This document shows, in pieces, positions 52,442 through 60,434 of a stretch of 64,000 nucleotides of DNA (position 1 is its first letter; the number at the start of each line of letters is the position of its first letter). This stretch comes from Myxococcus eversor (GTDB taxonomy: Bacteria; Myxococcota; Myxococcia; Myxococcales; Myxococcaceae), in the NCBI RefSeq assembly GCF_010894455.1, contig NZ_JAAIXY010000001.1, forward strand, positions 791,011-855,010, given 5' to 3'. Position numbers and translations under genes: made by a program. The notes beneath the pieces are model-generated. The model was not told the DNA's origin, made no database searches, and was given only the letters and a program-made list of their open reading frames with translations.

Positions 52442-52673
52442 GTCTTTGAACGCGCTGAGGATGGACGGATGACAGGGGAATGTCGTTCGTCCCGGGGTCT
52501 GGTGCCCGCGCTTCCTTCAGGACAGTGAATTCCAGGATTGTCGCCGAATCTGAGAGGTCGGCGGACCGCGCTCGTCGAGCGGACGACAAGGGGCGTGCGG
52601 GGAGGGCACGAGTGTCCGCGCGCTCACAGGTCGAATCCGGATGGAGCGTAGTGGAGTCCGAGCCGGTGCGCCT

Positions 52674-52725
52674 TGACGTGTCAGCTCCAGGCCTTGAAAC
52701 GTCAAGGCAATGGACTGACGTATCA
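52674..52725. promoter_or_regulatory. Three TGA-N4-TCA dyads at exact 21-base spacing
   Basis: Dyads TGA-CGTG-TCA (52674-52683), TGA-AACG-TCA (52695-52704; arms extend to GCCTTGA/TCAAGGC) and TGA-CGTA-TCA (52716-52725; arms extend to ACTGA/TCAGT). Centres are 21 bases apart, two helical turns. A fourth position keeps only the TCA half. It lies in a 480-base gene-free stretch upstream of the peptide-synthetase locus and looks like a cooperative operator array. The binding protein is unknown. Confidence 0.6.
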
Positions 52726-52925
52726 GTGCGAAATCGCTGGTTTTCAGGGGCTCGCGTGAGAGGCATTGGTATGGGGCTCGTTCTCCTGTGAGGAGCCTCA
52801 TGAGTCGATACCTGCGGCGAGACGCCAATCCGCTCGACTACGACAATGCAAGGGCGGGAACTGACCGTGCTTCCGCAACGCTCCTCCTGTGGTGTTGGAA
52901 GGAGTGGTTGCCTTGGGATGGGTGG

Positions 52926-53276
52926 TTACTCCGGGTCAAGCGCCCAGGTTCCTTCTTCCCAACGCTTCAGCGCCTGCTGGGCTCCAAATGGTATCAACCC
53001 CTGCCCCTTGGCTGCTTCTTCCAGGACCGCTTTGGCTTCGACCGTCCGATACCGGAGCAGATGGGCAGCGGCCATGACACGCACGTCCATTCGCTCATGC
53101 TTGAGCAGCACGGCGAGCGCGTCGCGCCCGGCATTGCCCTGAGCCAGGAGCTTGTCGACGGCGTCACCGTACTTCCTGGCGTGCTTGTTCCCGGTCTTGG
53201 CGTCGCCACGGAAGATGGCCTCGTTCTGCGCGACGACGTTCTGGGCGAACTGCTCGACAAGATCCTCCAGTTTCAT
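52926..53276 (-). CDS. DUF2019 protein, probable immunity partner of the upstream toxin
   Basis: 116 residues, helical and without signal peptide. The sequence MKLEDLVEQFAQNVVAQNEA, then AGRDALAVLLKHERMDVRVMAAAHLL, fits DUF2019, a HEAT-like family often encoded after polymorphic toxins. The ATG overlaps the toxin stop by four bases (ATGA), the classical arrangement for a toxin-immunity pair. I infer it neutralises the C-terminal nuclease of that toxin. An in-frame TTG six bases earlier is less likely. Confidence 0.85.
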   Translation of the reverse strand: MKLEDLVEQFAQNVVAQNEAIFRGDAKTGNKHARKYGDAVDKLLAQGNAGRDALAVLLKHERMDVRVMAAAHLLRYRTVEAKAVLEEAAKGQGLIPFGAQQALKRWEEGTWALDPE

Positions 53277-54631
53277 CTCCAAAGCCCCTTCCTGATGTTC
53301 TCGATGGCCAACACCCCGAAGTCACGCTGGGCTTCGAAGGACTGAGTGCTCAACCATTGCCGAACGGTCAACGGAGAGCCTGTGATATCGCGTCGAACCG
53401 ACGAATAAAAGGCGCTGACGTCGGTGTGCAGTTTCGTGTCCAGCGGGATGACGTTCTCGGTGTTGTGGAGAGACTGGGGGCCGAAGCGCTTCACGTTGCC
53501 CGGGGTCTGTTCGACGACGTGGTGCCATTCCTTCCCTGGGCCTGCTGGGCCCAGGGCCTTCTTGAAGCCACTGAACGAGCCCCAGGCCCTGTAACCAGGA
53601 GGGCGAGCTTTCGCGGCGGTACCGCTGCTGCTTGTGCCTCTGGCTGCCATGGCCAGCGCGCCGGGCGCGAGAGCGATGGTAATGGTCTCCGCGTTCACGG
53701 CCACCGTGCCCACGTCCGCGACCGCGGCGAGACGGATGCCCATGTGCGCTTCGGCCTGCACCGCCGCCTGCGCGGCACCGGGGAGCATGGGCACCTTCGA
53801 CCCCATCCCAGCCGCCGTGTTCCCAATAGCGACCGTGGCCAACAGAACGAACGCTCGCGCCGCGTTGCGGCCCATGACCTCGCCGTAGCGCTCTCCGGCC
53901 TCGCGTAGTTCGTCGAACGAGGTGGCTTGCCCTGCCTCCTCCACCAGCCGCTTGAAGCCCATGACAAGGCTCCAGAACGTATCGATCCCCACGTAGGCAA
54001 TGAGCGAGGCCGTCATCACGGCCGCGGCACCCTTCGAGAAGGGCTCGGGCACCGCGAGCAAGATACAGTAGGTGGTCCACGTCCAGAGAACCGCCGACAT
54101 CATGGCCTGCGGGTTGGCCATGTCCTTGAAGCCGTCCATCATTTCGTCCACTACGGCGCCCTGGGCCAGGGCCATGGCCAATGCGTAGCGGCCATCCCCG
54201 GAGACAGTGGGACTCTCCACCAGGAGACGCAGGCAATCTCCGGGCTTGTTCGTGCGCTCACACCAGCGCAGATAGGCGCGCGTCAACCCCACCTCTATCG
54301 TGGTGGGTTCTCCCTCTAGATGTTCGCCTGGTCCCAGCGGGACGCCACGGTGGCTACGTGTCTCGTACAGGTACGACCCACTGCGCGAATCCATCTCGAA
54401 CAGCCGCCGAGCCGTTTCCTGGGGACGCGTGGAAGGCCGAGCACTACGGGCCAGTGTTTCCAGGGCTTCAACGAAGTCGTCCTCGTCCAGCTCCACTGGT
54501 GCGGCATCGTCGCCGCGTGGAGTGAGCACGATGGGCTCGCCCTGGTCTGTGTGAAGACGCACGGACTTCGTGGTGCTACTGCAGCCGGCCAGCAGCACGA
54601 GCAGCAAGGGCAGTGACCCTCGTGACCGCAT
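53273..54631 (-). CDS. Lipoprotein polymorphic toxin with HNH-like C-terminus (SitA type)
   Basis: 452 residues with GGAGG 7 bases before the ATG. A signal peptide with lipobox LAGC is followed by an acidic linker, a helical central region with hydrophobic stretches (about 180-330), and a C-terminal toxin domain from about 355. That domain has EWHHVVEQ (H370, H371), SLHNTENVIPLD (H389, N390) and KLHTDVSAFY (H402), typical of the WHH/HNH-ENDO VII nuclease superfamily. Lipidated N-terminus plus variable C-terminal toxin matches the SitA toxins that Myxococcus transfers by outer-membrane exchange. The DUF2019 gene overlapping its stop is the likely antidote. Confidence 0.87.
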   Translation of the reverse strand: MRSRGSLPLLLVLLAGCSSTTKSVRLHTDQGEPIVLTPRGDDAAPVELDEDDFVEALETLARSARPSTRPQETARRLFEMDSRSGSYLYETRSHRGVPLGPGEHLEGEPTTIEVGLTRAYLRWCERTNKPGDCLRLLVESPTVSGDGRYALAMALAQGAVVDEMMDGFKDMANPQAMMSAVLWTWTTYCILLAVPEPFSKGAAAVMTASLIAYVGIDTFWSLVMGFKRLVEEAGQATSFDELREAGERYGEVMGRNAARAFVLLATVAIGNTAAGMGSKVPMLPGAAQAAVQAEAHMGIRLAAVADVGTVAVNAETITIALAPGALAMAARGTSSSGTAAKARPPGYRAWGSFSGFKKALGPAGPGKEWHHVVEQTPGNVKRFGPQSLHNTENVIPLDTKLHTDVSAFYSSVRRDITGSPLTVRQWLSTQSFEAQRDFGVLAIENIRKGLWR

Positions 54632-54829
54632 GCGGCGCCCTCCTCTCGCTGGTCTCCTTTCAGTGGGGCCCATCGTCGATACGAAATCGAGCAATGTCAG
54701 CTATAGCAGACAGACGCTCTGGGTTGATTTGGTGAGCCGAGCGCGTGGAGCTGGCGGTGTGCTTGCTGGAACGGCACGCCGGAGAGCGTGATTGTGCGCA
54801 AGCCACCCGGTCCCCACAGATTGTGGGTG

Positions 54830-55210
54830 AACGGCCCCATTGCAGTCTCTGGCGTCGCTTCCGCTTCGACCACGAGGCCCAGAGCATACAGGCCGTCAGA
54901 GGGACCGGGCTGGTGGGAAGTGGCTACGCTCGTCCATCGTACTCCTGCAGGAAGCGCCAGTCCTCCGGCACGCAGTACGCCGAGGTTCCCGGTTGAAGCA
55001 CCCTCCGGTGATGCTGGGGGCGCTCTCATACCCGCCCGCGCCGAAGTCCACGACGACCGCCTCGCCGTCCGAGGCCCGTACGACGACGTTGCTTTCCTTC
55101 AGGTCCCGATGCACCACCTTCGCCCGGTGCACGTCGCTCAGCCCCCGAGCCGCACCGAGCACCTTGAGCACGACCTCACGAGCCGAGGGGTTCTCCTTTC
55201 TGGCCCACAG
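54830..55210 (-). pseudogene. Decayed serine/threonine protein kinase fragment
   Basis: In one frame: LWARKENPSAREVVLKVLGA, then VVHRDLKESNVVVR and EAVVVDFGAGGYESAP, i.e. the catalytic-loop HRD-K-N and DFG motifs. The continuation is in a second frame (LQPGTSAYCVPEDWRFLQEY, the activation segment and APE-like site) and then a third (PSDGLYALGLVV). At least two frameshifts break the gene, and the N-lobe with the ATP lysine is not found. Motif order matches membrane-associated kinases common in myxobacteria. Not functional as written, unless these are sequencing errors. Confidence 0.8.
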
Positions 55211-55444
55211 CCCGGAAGCACGCTGGGATGCAGGGGAGGGTTCTATCCGCCTCGCCTCGGGCGGGGTGTGTAGGGGCGGTGTTCCTGGTCATGTCCTCAA
55301 CCCGCAAGGGAACTCGTATGGGTTCCACCCGCGAAGTCGCGTGAAGGGGGGTTGGACCTAAAAGGTATATTATCGTTGAATCTGATGGGTAACATGCTCG
55401 GATGGCCGTTCACGCGGCATCCTCCCCCTTCCCCAGGTCTCCCC
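55211..55444. promoter_or_regulatory. Gene-free leader with AT-rich promoter patch before the first XRE gene
   Basis: Contains an AT-rich patch (TATATTAT at 55366-55373), which is unusual in this DNA and is the best -10 candidate for the XRE gene starting at 55445. No matching -35 was found. Nothing else is seen here. Confidence 0.35.
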
Positions 55445-55696
55445 ATGAACGAGAATCTCGCCCAGAGGATTGGAACCCAGGTCCGCTCCGCCCGGCATCG
55501 AGCGGGCCTGTCGCAAGAGCAGGTGGCCGAGGCCATCCAGGTGCCGACGCTGGTCCTCAGCCGCCTGGAGCGCGGGAAGCTGCTGCCCACCCTCCCCACG
55601 CTGGTGAGCCTGTGCGGTGTCCTCCGTATCCCCGTTGCCTTCCTCCTGGGCGGCAAGCCCCCGGAGGTGCCTGCCCCCAGCAGGACCGTCCAATAG
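55445..55696 (+). CDS. XRE-family helix-turn-helix regulator 1
   Basis: 83 residues, almost entirely one HTH_3 domain: RIGTQVRSARHRAGLSQEQVAEAI, then VLSRLERGKLLPTLPTLVSL. It probably binds DNA as a dimer. I chose ATG 55445 (MNENLAQRI), which matches the start of the second XRE protein; a longer frame to 55352 adds an unlikely leader. Tandem with a paralogue 133 bases downstream. Located between decayed kinase DNA and a toxin locus, it may be a leftover element regulator. Confidence 0.85.
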   Translation: MNENLAQRIGTQVRSARHRAGLSQEQVAEAIQVPTLVLSRLERGKLLPTLPTLVSLCGVLRIPVAFLLGGKPPEVPAPSRTVQ

Positions 55697-55829
55697 GGGC
55701 ACCGCGAGGCGCGGTGTTGCTCGTGCATCGACATGGCCACCGAGATGCGGCAGGAAGAAGCGTCCGCGAGGCGTTGGCGCTCCTGCCCGCGCCAGACCTT
55801 GGCTCTCGGTGTTCCTGGTACCCCGACGC

Positions 55830-56189
55830 ATGAACGAAGAACTGGCGATCCGTATTGGAAGTGCCGCTCGAGAGTCCCGGGGGCAGCTCGGGCTCACGCA
55901 GGCGGAGGTGGCCGAGAAGCTGGGCCTGGCGCACATGGTCTACAGCCGGCTGGAGCGCGGGAAGATGCTGCCCAGCGTCCAGACCCTGCTGCGGATGTGC
56001 TCCGTGTTGCGACGCTCCTCGGACGAGCTGTTGGGCCTCACGGATGGAGAGGAAGGGGCGAAGCCGAGCAAGGGGGCGCGTGGACGGGGTGGAGCGCCCA
56101 AGCTGCGCCAGCTCACCGGCCTCGCGCGCAAGATGGATGAAGAACAGCTCGATGCCCTCGTGAAGGTGGCCCAGGTGTTGTTGCGCTGA
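55830..56189 (+). CDS. XRE-family helix-turn-helix regulator 2
   Basis: 119 residues. The HTH_3 domain (RIGSAARESRGQLGLTQAEVAEKL, YSRLERGKMLPSVQTLLRM) is about half identical to regulator 1 over 66 positions, from MNE-LA-RIG to LLG. It adds a basic linker (KPSKGARGRGGAPKLRQ) and a short C-terminal helix (MDEEQLDALVKVAQVLL). ATG 55830 is supported by alignment with its neighbour. A strong hairpin terminator follows. Confidence 0.87.
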   Translation: MNEELAIRIGSAARESRGQLGLTQAEVAEKLGLAHMVYSRLERGKMLPSVQTLLRMCSVLRRSSDELLGLTDGEEGAKPSKGARGRGGAPKLRQLTGLARKMDEEQLDALVKVAQVLLR

Positions 56190-56194
56190 AGTGG

Positions 56195-56218
56195 CGCGGG
56201 CCCTCACGTGGGCCCGCG
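56195..56218 (+). terminator. Hairpin terminator after the XRE pair
   Basis: Perfect 9-base stem CGCGGGCCC/GGGCCCGCG with a 6-base loop, 5 bases after the stop codon, followed by TCGTTCG. Confidence 0.75.
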
Positions 56219-56431
56219 TCGTTCGCGGCGATGCTCCGCCGCGCGTTCTCACTCTTCGTTCGGTGTGGGTGTGGCTGCTTCTTTCAGGGGCTATTCGTCA
56301 TGAACCTGTAAGGCATTGCCCAGACGTGAAGAAGGATGCTGTTCGTGTGTTGGCGCGGCGCCCGAGGGCGCGTGCGGGGCACCATGGCCAGAACCGGAAG
56401 GGTTTCCTCACCGATTCCAGCCAGTTAGAAG

Positions 56432-56542
56432 TGCACGAGCCGGGAATCGAACCCGTATCCGAGTGGTGCGCAAACCCAGCAGATTCGCGCTCTTACCTCG
56501 CAACCCCTTGGAATGATTCGGAATCGACGTCCCGCCTCGTGC
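56432..56542 (-). tRNA. tRNA-like structure, possibly a tRNA pseudogene
   Basis: On the minus strand GCACGAG and CTCGTGC form a perfect 7-base acceptor stem with A as discriminator. Immediately before the 3' strand is a T-arm CGGG-TTCGATT-CCCG. Between them, a hairpin GCGCGAA/TTTGCGC encloses CTGCTGG, which read as an anticodon loop would give GCT (serine). The total of 111 bases is about 20-35 too long, the D-arm is not canonical and no CCA is encoded. A normal functional tRNA is doubtful. It could be a degraded tRNA, an unusual tRNA or a former attachment site. Confidence 0.35.
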
Positions 56543-56677
56543 CCTGTCGTACCGCCATGGTCCAGCGCGTTCCGCAGGTTCATGCGACATACGTGCAACA
56601 TGGCGGGGCCTAACGGAGGCCGTCTTCAACCCGCTTCGAGAGGGGCCGAGCGACAGGTAACTCGGCCCCTCTTGTTC

Positions 56678-57451
56678 CTACGGTTGGGCCTGGAGCGGCT
56701 TCAACAGTCCAGCTCGGTCCAGCAGCTCCCGCACCCGCTCAGCCAGCGCCACATGCTCCGGGTTGCTGGCTGTGAAGCGCTCGGGGGTGAGGACAATCAG
56801 AGTGCCCTTGTCCTCTACCTTCTCGATGCGCACCGGAGCGGGAAGGGGGGGCACCGTGCCTCGATGCCGCGCGAGATAGGTCACCCACCCAACGTAGGGC
56901 GCTTTCGGAATGCGCCGAGTTTGGACCATGTCCCGATGCGCGTGCGACATGGCAATGCTCCAATCTGGATCCCACGCAAGCGCCATGCCCCTGACTGCGG
57001 CACTCAGTACACGCGAGGTGAGCACTCGCTCCGCATTCGACCCATGGCCGAGCGTCGGCAACTCCAGGACGCAGGCATTCGAGACAGCCTCAGAGTAGCA
57101 TCCACAGAGAATCCGCAGGTCCGCGCTGTCGTAGTCCCCTCCACCATTACCAAACCAGAATGAGAAGCCTAGCTCTTCTATAGCTGGCCCCCCCTTCTCG
57201 CGATTGACGCCTCGCCGGAATAGCTCGGTGAGCGTTGGCACATCGGGAGGCATCAGCGGATGCTTGCGCGCATCCTTGATCGACCGCGTGGGCTTGTACC
57301 ACTGGGCCAGGAAGGGGTCGCCCGGGGCAAGGAAGTCAAGAAATGACGCTGTACGCCGAGCGCACTCTTCGGGTGACTCTCTACGGGGACCCCAGTAGGC
57401 CCCGGCATAGTAGGTCTCGGGGTAGCCCTTCACGTTAGCTTGACCAGTCAC
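56678..57451 (-). CDS. Imm52-family immunity protein
   Basis: 257 residues, cytoplasmic. The N-terminal YYAGAYWGPRRESPEECARR, then FLAQWYKPTRSIKDA and FSFWFGNGGGDYDSA, fit the Imm52 family, known partners of Tox-REase-5 toxins. It begins (GTG 57451) 12 bases after the stop of a lipoprotein whose C-terminus is such a toxin. Function inferred: binds and blocks the nuclease in the producing cell and its kin. Confidence 0.88.
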   Translation of the reverse strand: MTGQANVKGYPETYYAGAYWGPRRESPEECARRTASFLDFLAPGDPFLAQWYKPTRSIKDARKHPLMPPDVPTLTELFRRGVNREKGGPAIEELGFSFWFGNGGGDYDSADLRILCGCYSEAVSNACVLELPTLGHGSNAERVLTSRVLSAAVRGMALAWDPDWSIAMSHAHRDMVQTRRIPKAPYVGWVTYLARHRGTVPPLPAPVRIEKVEDKGTLIVLTPERFTASNPEHVALAERVRELLDRAGLLKPLQAQP

Positions 57452-57463
57452 GGTATTGTTCGC

Positions 57464-58933
57464 TCAAAGAGCTGGGGTGTAGACAACTCTGATCTCGCTG
57501 AGTTGGTTGTCCTCGAACAACCGCCTGATTGCATTGGCCACCTTCTCCTCTGCAATGTGCCATTCAATAGGGACACCAGTTCTCCGCACCATGTCCACCT
57601 GACGCTGAGCCTGCTTGACTAGTTCCGCCGCACCAGAGTTCTTGAACCACTGCTTCGGATTCAGGTTGTCGAGGAACTTGTTTGCATAGCCCGGTCCCTT
57701 CGCCTCCTGCAATATGCCCTTCCCGTACCCATCGAACTTCACGCCTCCGCTGCCCTTGCCTACGCCACCGACCCAGTATGCCTCGTCGGCAGTGTGGCCC
57801 GTGATTTGTTCCTGGTAGCGCCGCGCACGGGGGGACATGGATTCCTTGGCCGGCCCCCACTGTCCAGGCCCCTTGGAAGGTCCCCCCTGCTTCGCCGCCG
57901 TGGCCGCACGCTGGAGGATGATGGCGGCTCCTGGCCCACCGCTCAGCACCGCCGCAGCTCGCCCCACTGGCACCGCCACGCTCTCCATGGCGAGTGCCCC
58001 TTGCGCGGACAGCGACAGGACCGGCACTTCCGCCGTAGCGAGCGCCGCACCTTGAAGCGTGCGCGTTGCAGATGACACCGTGCCCCACGTGGCGATGATG
58101 TTCGTCACCAGCTTGGAGACGGCCTGAATCTGCTCGCCGCGCGTCATGTACTGGAAGCGCTCCATGTACTCGGGTGACGACTCCATCAATGCCACCACGG
58201 CAGCGGGCATCTGACGGAGTGCCGCGAGGTTGTCCGCGGGCGACGTCGAGAAGAACTTGCCCACCGCCAGCGCCAGCCCGACGAAAGCTTCTTCTGCTCC
58301 GTCCAGCGTGCGACTGATGACGTCGGCATCGTCGTGGACGTCCGCCAGTGGGAATCCGTCCACCTCCCGCAGCTCGTCGTTCAGCGAGCGGAAGACACCC
58401 GTCCGCCCGTCGTAGAAGCGGCCCAGCTCGAAGCCGTGCGCTCGGAAGCTCCCATCGCGCCACTCCACGGGGGACACCCGCTGTTGCGTCCTGCCACTGC
58501 GCACCCACGCGAGGCAACCGTCAGGACGGAGGACCGCCAACTCCGTGAAGCGCCCCACACGCCGCACCAGTTCGGCGCGCGACACTTCGCCCGTGTCCAG
58601 CACCTCGCGCAGCATGAAGCCCACCGCGACGCGTGCCGGGAACTGCCCCAGCGTCACGTCCTTGACGGTCAGCGCCTTCAGCAGTCGCGCGGCGTGTGTC
58701 GGCGTGAGCGAACTGCCTGCCACGGGACGCGCATCTTGGTCCCCAAGCCCTGCGTCACGAAGCAGCGCATCGAACGCATCGCTCCTCTGTCCGCGGGGGT
58801 GACGAGCCTCTGGAGCGTTCTCCCCGAGAAGCGCGGAACGCTGCTGGAAAGTGCCCCTGCGAGTCGAGGGTTCAATTCCAGCGCATCCCGTGACGAAGGG
58901 AACGGCGCACAGTATCCAGAGGACAGCACGCAT
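57464..58933 (-). CDS. Lipoprotein polymorphic toxin with Tox-REase-5 C-terminus
   Basis: 489 residues. A signal peptide with lipobox VTGC (residues about 14-17), a long helical delivery region, a Gly/Pro-rich junction (AAKQGGPSKGPGQWGP), then a restriction-endonuclease-fold domain from about 370. That domain has VKFDGYGKGILQEAKGPGY (the D-x-n-E-x-K nuclease core), followed by IEWHIAEEKVANAIRRLF, as in Tox-REase-5. DNA is the expected target. With the SitA-like toxin 4 kb away it forms a second lipoprotein toxin module, but the N-terminal halves are not obviously alike. The partner immunity gene follows after 12 bases. Confidence 0.88.
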   Translation of the reverse strand: MRAVLWILCAVPFVTGCAGIEPSTRRGTFQQRSALLGENAPEARHPRGQRSDAFDALLRDAGLGDQDARPVAGSSLTPTHAARLLKALTVKDVTLGQFPARVAVGFMLREVLDTGEVSRAELVRRVGRFTELAVLRPDGCLAWVRSGRTQQRVSPVEWRDGSFRAHGFELGRFYDGRTGVFRSLNDELREVDGFPLADVHDDADVISRTLDGAEEAFVGLALAVGKFFSTSPADNLAALRQMPAAVVALMESSPEYMERFQYMTRGEQIQAVSKLVTNIIATWGTVSSATRTLQGAALATAEVPVLSLSAQGALAMESVAVPVGRAAAVLSGGPGAAIILQRAATAAKQGGPSKGPGQWGPAKESMSPRARRYQEQITGHTADEAYWVGGVGKGSGGVKFDGYGKGILQEAKGPGYANKFLDNLNPKQWFKNSGAAELVKQAQRQVDMVRRTGVPIEWHIAEEKVANAIRRLFEDNQLSEIRVVYTPAL

Positions 58934-59531
58934 TCAGCACCCCCATGCCACTCTCCAAGGAAGGCAAGTGGGTTGAATGCTGGCATTCCCGTCTGACAAA
59001 CGGCTGGGAACCGTCTGCGCGGCGGAATCTTACAACGTCACCCCGACATGGCTCGGAGTCCCGTCCACGTTGCGGGGCCGGTTAGCGCGCATTGTCCAAA
59101 CCCAGTCCCAACGAAGCGAACGCGCCAAGCCGCAACGTCCCTTCCGATGTCGGGAACAACAGGGGGCCGCTCGTGCCCAGCACATAGAGTGTTGATGGTC
59201 TCCAAGAAGCGCGGGAATCTGGTCAGGGGTGGACCTTGCGTTCCTACGTTCTCGTCGTCCAGGTCAGCACAGCGCTTGCGCCTGAGCCGAGGACGAGGGG
59301 TCCGCCGAGAGAGGGATATGGGTCGAGGGAGACCGAAAACTTGTGGACGGCCCGTGGAGCCAGTGAGGTCCGCTCCCGCGCGCGTCTCCCAGAAAGACGG
59401 AAGGCCCACCAGTAGCGGCTGGAGGGCCATCCTTGGAAGGCGCGCCCTGGTGTGTGTGAGGGGCGGGCCGGTGAGAGGGAAGTAGCGCACTCCGGGGCGT
59501 GGCGCCAGGTGCGTGTACCGGGCCAAGGTGA
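58934..59531. other. Gene-free region before the DNA polymerase remnant
   Basis: 598 bases with no convincing gene on either strand. It should hold the promoter of the Tox-REase-5 lipoprotein gene near its lower end; no good box was picked. Long open frames here are GC-driven. Confidence 0.4.
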
Positions 59532-60073
59532 GCACCGATTCCGGACCAAGCCGAGCAGCGCGCCCTCTTCGCCCGCGCCAGCGCGTACACGCGCAACGGC
59601 CAGCTCGTGGACGTCATGATTCCGGGCGCCGACATTCTCCGGGGAGGGTGCAGCTACACGCAGTGGCTCAACCCCCCCCCTTCCAGGGGCTCGGTGCCGT
59701 GGGCGCGAAGCTGGCGACCTGGCGCGTGTCCCGGGAGATGTACGCGGACCGTCGCTCCCCACTCTGGGGCTCGCGCCTCGTCCTCATGGTGCATGACGAA
59801 CTGGTGGCGGAGCTGCGCGCGGACTGCACCAACCGACTTCACGACGCCGCCGAGCGCATGGCGGAACTCATGCGGCAAGCGATGCGCGAGGTGGCGCCGG
59901 ATCTCGCGGGAGCAATCGAGGCCGAGCCCGCCCTCTCGCGCGTGCTCTCAAAGGAATCGGCCACGGTGAGGGACGGCACAGGGCGTCTCATGGTGTGGGA
60001 GCCGGAGGAAAAGGAAGGCGGCCTGATCTCAGGGACTGTCACTTACTTCCGTTCAACCGGGAGAAGTCGATGA
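59532..60073 (+). pseudogene. Frameshifted C-terminal fragment of a phage-type family A DNA polymerase
   Basis: Two frames together give the polymerase end: IPDQAEQRALFARASAYT to RGGCSYTQWLN in the first, then PFQGLGAVGAKLATWRVSRE and LVLMVHDELVAELRADC in the second, the motif C VHDE of family A polymerases. The switch is at a run of nine C bases near 59672-59680, where an intact gene would read N-T-P-F-Q-G. The N-terminal two thirds are missing. The ending overlaps the convergent DUF7716 gene. Such polymerases are typical of phages and plasmids, which supports a mobile-element origin for this region. Confidence 0.8.
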
Positions 60074-60371
60074 ACGCGTCCCGCTTCCAGTAGAAATTGA
60101 ACGCTTGAACAAGTTCGGCGGGGCTGACATCGGGCTTCTGCCGCCGGGCATTTTCGACAACACCTGAAGCATCCAAGACGGAGAGAGTTCGCCTCAGCGC
60201 AAAGCGCTGTGCAGCTTCGGGTAACTCGTCCGAGTACAGGTCATGCTCAAGCACCATCGTCCGGGCCTTCACGTCGAACGGTGCGCCTTCTTCCACGTAC
60301 AGCGCGCGGGCGCGCATCGGATACGAGCCGATGTTTGCCAGTACGTTTCCCAGCCACTCAAATGAGTTCAT
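60039..60371 (-). CDS. DUF7716-like small protein
   Basis: 110 residues, cytoplasmic. The pattern from ALYVEEGAPFDVKARTMVLE to ELVQAFNFYWKRDAFIDF resembles DUF7716, small proteins often found beside toxins and possibly acting as immunity proteins. No toxin gene adjoins it here, so it could be an orphan immunity gene. Start ATG 60371. Family assignment is from memory of its conserved N-x-Y-x-x-x-DAFI ending. Confidence 0.65.
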   Translation of the reverse strand: MNSFEWLGNVLANIGSYPMRARALYVEEGAPFDVKARTMVLEHDLYSDELPEAAQRFALRRTLSVLDASGVVENARRQKPDVSPAELVQAFNFYWKRDAFIDFSRLNGSK

Positions 60372-60434
60372 GCGGCGCGCATAGTACCCCAGTGACCTTC
60401 AACGCGGACTCCCCTGCGGGCCTCTCGCCGCGCA

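Noticed and set aside
52788..53345. Plus-strand 185-codon open frame
   Set aside because: It lies antisense to the DUF2019 gene, has no family features, and the minus-strand gene is well supported.
56316..56516. Plus-strand ORF over the tRNA-like region
   Set aside because: Its AGNRTRIRV peptide is the usual translation of antisense tRNA sequence, not a protein.
59450..59535. Minus-strand LARYTHLAP as an integrase C-terminus
   Set aside because: The phrase resembles the end of tyrosine recombinases, but nothing upstream matches the His-x-x-Arg region and the frame is GC-driven.
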